64,000 nucleotides of DNA from NCBI GenBank assembly GCA_020465985.1, contig JAANYP010003258.1, positions 186,001 through 250,000 on the forward strand, read 5' to 3'. Origin of the DNA: Centrapalus pauciflorus (Eukaryota; Streptophyta; Magnoliopsida; Asterales; Asteraceae). Below the pieces are notes generated by a model. The model searched no databases, was not told where the DNA came from, and saw only the letters and a list, made by a program, of their open reading frames with translations. The translations under genes were made by a program, and so were the position numbers. Positions 60,949-64,000 of this stretch are shown in pieces (position 1 is the first letter of the stretch; each line of letters starts with the position of its first letter).

Positions 60949-62459
60949 GTGCAATTGAACCAGTAGAACTCCCTAGGGACATTCGTAGCACTTGTAGATA
61001 ATATACAATGCTCCTTTGGTCACTTGCACACAAAAGGATCAAACAGCCAACATTTATTTGTCCCCTCCATTTCATTTTTCACTTTCATCGTGTCCGCCGT
61101 GTAACTGTTATAACAAAAACAATACCACAAAATGATACGAATCAAAGAATATGACCTTTCTAATTACGAAAGCTAAACTCCACACTAATCGTTGTTGGAA
61201 AACAGAAGCCAACAACCCCATGAAGATTCATATCTAAATATTTAAGCATACATCATGCGATTGTCATCAAATTTGCATTTTTAATATTCAAAGTTCAGGA
61301 AACAAGATTCAAATCCGCAATCTCTCTATATCACAAATCAAGAAAACCGATACTAGTAGATCAGAACAGAATGCTCACTTTTTTCACTTAAGATGTCAGA
61401 AGAATCAAATGATACTACTAGTCAGCTAAACAAACAGTAACAAGAATCGTTATATTGATGAAGATCAGATTTTGGAGCAAAATATTATTAGATAACTGTT
61501 AGGATGACCAATCATACATAAAGAAACAATAAGTCAAGCATACATTATTTATTTGGTGTAACAGGCTATTGACATTCGTATCGGTTGCAGGGATTCAGAC
61601 TGAAAGCTTAATAAATCAGTAGGTATATAGGAATAAAGCATATGTAACTGCATATATAACCATTTCAATAAGATGTAAGCATAATTGTACTTCAACAAAA
61701 TCATGATTCGTATCCGTCAATACACTCGATATATGTTTCTAATGAAATACCCTAAAACCTGTCTACTAAATTCTTGAGAGTTTAAAGCTACAAGGGTCAC
61801 ACATTGTTTGGCTTTTATATGTTTTATCCACAACAATGTCATCCAACATGCATCATTAACTGTGTGCAATGATCTGGCTTCTATTATAAGTATTGATCCA
61901 TATGCAATATGCTAGGATGTTTGGATGTGTGTTTAAACTAAAAATTTTGACTCGAAATTGTAATAATTAGATCTTTTAGTTTGTAGAAGCAAGTAAGAAT
62001 AAAAGTGATGATCATCAATATAATGTAATATTAGTAAACAAGAAATGTTCTTTTAGGCATGTACCTCTGTATTCTTGATACGGACCTGATAAAATTACCT
62101 ACCTATCACTAGCTTTGGTAAACTGATTATATGATTTGATCATTTAATCTAATAATTTGTTTCAAAATGCGCATCCAAACTCACAAAGACTTAAAATTGG
62201 TATTCTCGTTAAAACAAAAACACAAACTCTTATCATAGCCCTAACTAAATAATTATATTGCATTTACAAATGTGAGAACATCGAACAAGAGTATACCAAG
62301 AAAGCATAGATAAAGTCATAAAACCAAGGATTCCATTTAACATTATGAACAACAAAAGATTCAAGAGTAAACAATTTCAACTTCTAACAGTTAGTAGTTT
62401 AGCATCGAGAAACCAATAAATAAGTTCAAAGAGTAATTAAATGCATTATAACATACCCT
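60949..62459. other. Intergenic DNA and 3' flank of the kinase gene
   Basis: No ORF or recognisable repeat. The last few hundred bases probably contain the 3' UTR of the kinase gene; no unambiguous polyadenylation signal was assigned. Confidence 0.45.
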
Positions 62460-63902
62460 TCAACTCCTGCTTCTTTCTTCATTAGTATCAGGCACCGAAC
62501 AAGAAGGTCCGCCAGGCCCTGACAACATCAAAGGTTGCAATCCAGGCCTGAGTTCACGCTGATAAAACTCTTCGTATTCTCCTTTATCCCCTGTCTTCTT
62601 TTTAACTTGTACAACTCTCAAATTCGGTGTTAATTCATATATCTCAATTGTAATCATCAATGGGCCTCTCACACCCTCCTTTGACCCTTCTAAACTAATC
62701 CTACAATCCTTCCTCCTCAACGAAAACCTAGCCACTTTCGCTATCTCCTCCAACTTCGAAACGATCCTTGAGACTGGCTCCCCTGACACAAATCTTGATT
62801 CTTCACTTCCATCTTCAAAGAGTCCAGAAAGACTAAATCCTGGTGAAAACGAAATCAAATCAAACGCATTCATACTCATCGGTCTAGGGAAGTTACCACC
62901 CCACCTTTTACCCTCTGATTCACTCCCTGATTCATTGAGAGATTGATCTGAAGCATAGTTTATACAATCGTCTTCAACCTCTCCTTCTTTTAAACTAAAT
63001 ATCTTATCGTCTTCAAAATAAAACTTAATGAGTTTAAACCCCCTTTTAAACCACTTATCTTCCATGATTTCTGGTATGGTTATCCTGGTATCCGGATTTG
63101 TATCAAGTAATCGTTTCAACAATCGTGATAACTCGGGTGAAAACCATCGTGGTCGCCGGAATTCCCCACGATAAATCTTCTTATACATTACCATGATATT
63201 CTGATCACGAAATGGTAAATAGCCAGCCATTAGAACAAACAAAATGACCCCACAAGACCAAATATCAACCTTGGCTGCTTCATATCCTTTTCTCCCCAAA
63301 ACCTCTGGCGCGACGTACGCCGGAGTTCCACAAAACGTGTAAAACAAACCATCACCACAAATTTGCTCGGAAATTGCAGAGAGTCCAAAGTCAGAAACTT
63401 TTAAATCACCATCTTCATCTAATAAAATGTTTTCAGGTTTTAAATCTCGATGAAAAACACCTCGCGCATGACAAAACCCAACCGCAGATATTAGTTGTTG
63501 GAAATATTTTCTAGCGATTTCTTCTTTTAATCTACCTTTAGCGACTTTACCAAATAACTCCCCTCCTTTAACGTATTCCATTACGAAATAGATTTTGGCT
63601 TTCGTAGCCATTACCTCGAAGAGTTGGACGATGTTGGGGTGTCGTACACGACGGAGAATGGAGATTTCACGTTTGATATGAGCAATTAAACCGCCTTTTA
63701 AGATTTTTTCTTTATCGATGACCTTAATGGCAACTTGATCGTTGGTAGTTATGTTGCGGGCGACGTAGACTTTGCCAAAACTGCCATGGCCAAGGACTTT
63801 ACCGATTTCGTAGCGGTGGAGAATGAGGCCTTTAGCTTGTTTTTTGGTGGCACTGGTGGTGGAGGGAGGGGGGGAGGGAGGCGAAGGGATGTTTGAGGGC
63901 AT
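62460..63902 (-). CDS. CIPK: CBL-interacting protein kinase (CIPK/SnRK3), intronless
   Basis: 480 residues. The kinase domain spans about 31-285: glycine loop LGHGSFGKVYV (38-48), Lys 60 in VAIK, HRDLKPEN with Asp 152, and DFG at 171-173. An activation loop with a TFCGTPAYVAPE end follows. The regulatory part has the NAF motif (N345-A346-F347 in SMNAFDLISFSPGFSLSGLF), which binds calcineurin-B-like calcium sensors and holds the kinase inactive without them. A phosphatase-interaction region follows (about 374-402). CIPKs with CBL partners phosphorylate ion transporters at plasma and vacuolar membranes. The overall sequence and lack of introns fit the CIPK12/18/19 group; the exact orthologue is unproven. 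The N-terminus is Pro/Ser-rich (residues 5-18). Only 98 bp of 5' flank are in the window. Confidence 0.93.
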   Translation of the reverse strand: MPSNIPSPPSPPPSTTSATKKQAKGLILHRYEIGKVLGHGSFGKVYVARNITTNDQVAIKVIDKEKILKGGLIAHIKREISILRRVRHPNIVQLFEVMATKAKIYFVMEYVKGGELFGKVAKGRLKEEIARKYFQQLISAVGFCHARGVFHRDLKPENILLDEDGDLKVSDFGLSAISEQICGDGLFYTFCGTPAYVAPEVLGRKGYEAAKVDIWSCGVILFVLMAGYLPFRDQNIMVMYKKIYRGEFRRPRWFSPELSRLLKRLLDTNPDTRITIPEIMEDKWFKRGFKLIKFYFEDDKIFSLKEGEVEDDCINYASDQSLNESGSESEGKRWGGNFPRPMSMNAFDLISFSPGFSLSGLFEDGSEESRFVSGEPVSRIVSKLEEIAKVARFSLRRKDCRISLEGSKEGVRGPLMITIEIYELTPNLRVVQVKKKTGDKGEYEEFYQRELRPGLQPLMLSGPGGPSCSVPDTNEERSRS

Positions 63903-64000
63903 TTTGGTGTTGGAGAATTGGGAATGGGATTTGGTTTGAAAGATTTGAATTTTGATTTTGATTTTGGTATTGGTTTGTGGGGATGGATGATTGATGTAAT

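Overview
The window is nuclear DNA from a plant, most likely a eudicot with a repeat-rich genome. The evidence is three ordinary plant genes (a five-exon papain-like protease with a granulin tail, a DOG1-domain protein and a CBL-interacting protein kinase), AT-rich intergenic DNA, long (TA)n tracts, and a wide set of plant transposable elements. The style of the LINE and LTR elements would fit an Asterales or Asteraceae genome, but nothing here proves that.

Layout. 1-6.2 kb: a SINE-like insertion with a 16-bp target duplication, two elements that sit inside (TA)n microsatellites, a short Helitron-like element and a GC-ended hAT element. 6.2-14.7 kb: a complete Ty3/gypsy element with 1801-bp LTRs, a TTCTA duplication and two in-frame stops. 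15.5-18.6 kb: two copies of a second (TA)n-associated family, one abutting a copy of the first family, plus a gypsy pol remnant. 20-21 kb: Tourist-like MITEs. 21.26-25.61 kb (+): the granulin-containing cysteine protease, with MITEs in introns 1 and 3. 26.7-33.7 kb: a hAT MITE, a deleted Ty1/copia remnant, nested Helitron-like elements and a Tourist-like MITE. 34.0-34.7 kb (-): the DOG1-domain gene. 35-41 kb: repeats and Helitron/SINE remnants. 41.0-47.0 kb: a full-length L1-type LINE with two ORFs overlapping by ATGA, inserted between Helitron-like sequences. 47.7-48.6 kb: two MULE-like elements side by side, one with a possible captured coding fragment. 51.2-55.6 kb (-): a Ty1/copia element with 201-bp LTRs and a broken polyprotein. 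56.8-61 kb: hAT, MULE-like and Tourist-like MITEs, an old LINE tail and a SINE. 62.46-63.90 kb (-): the kinase, running toward the window edge.

The three host genes have unrelated roles (proteolysis in the secretory/vacuolar route, a seed-dormancy-type domain, calcium signalling) and form no visible pathway; they are islands among transposons. The most unusual content is the pair of unrelated small element families that both lie within (TA)n tracts. Next come a SINE built from two tRNA-like halves in inverted orientation, and a structurally intact young LINE whose reverse transcriptase has lost a catalytic aspartate. Coordinates, target duplications and motif calls were read by eye; family names rest on motif recognition, not on database searches.
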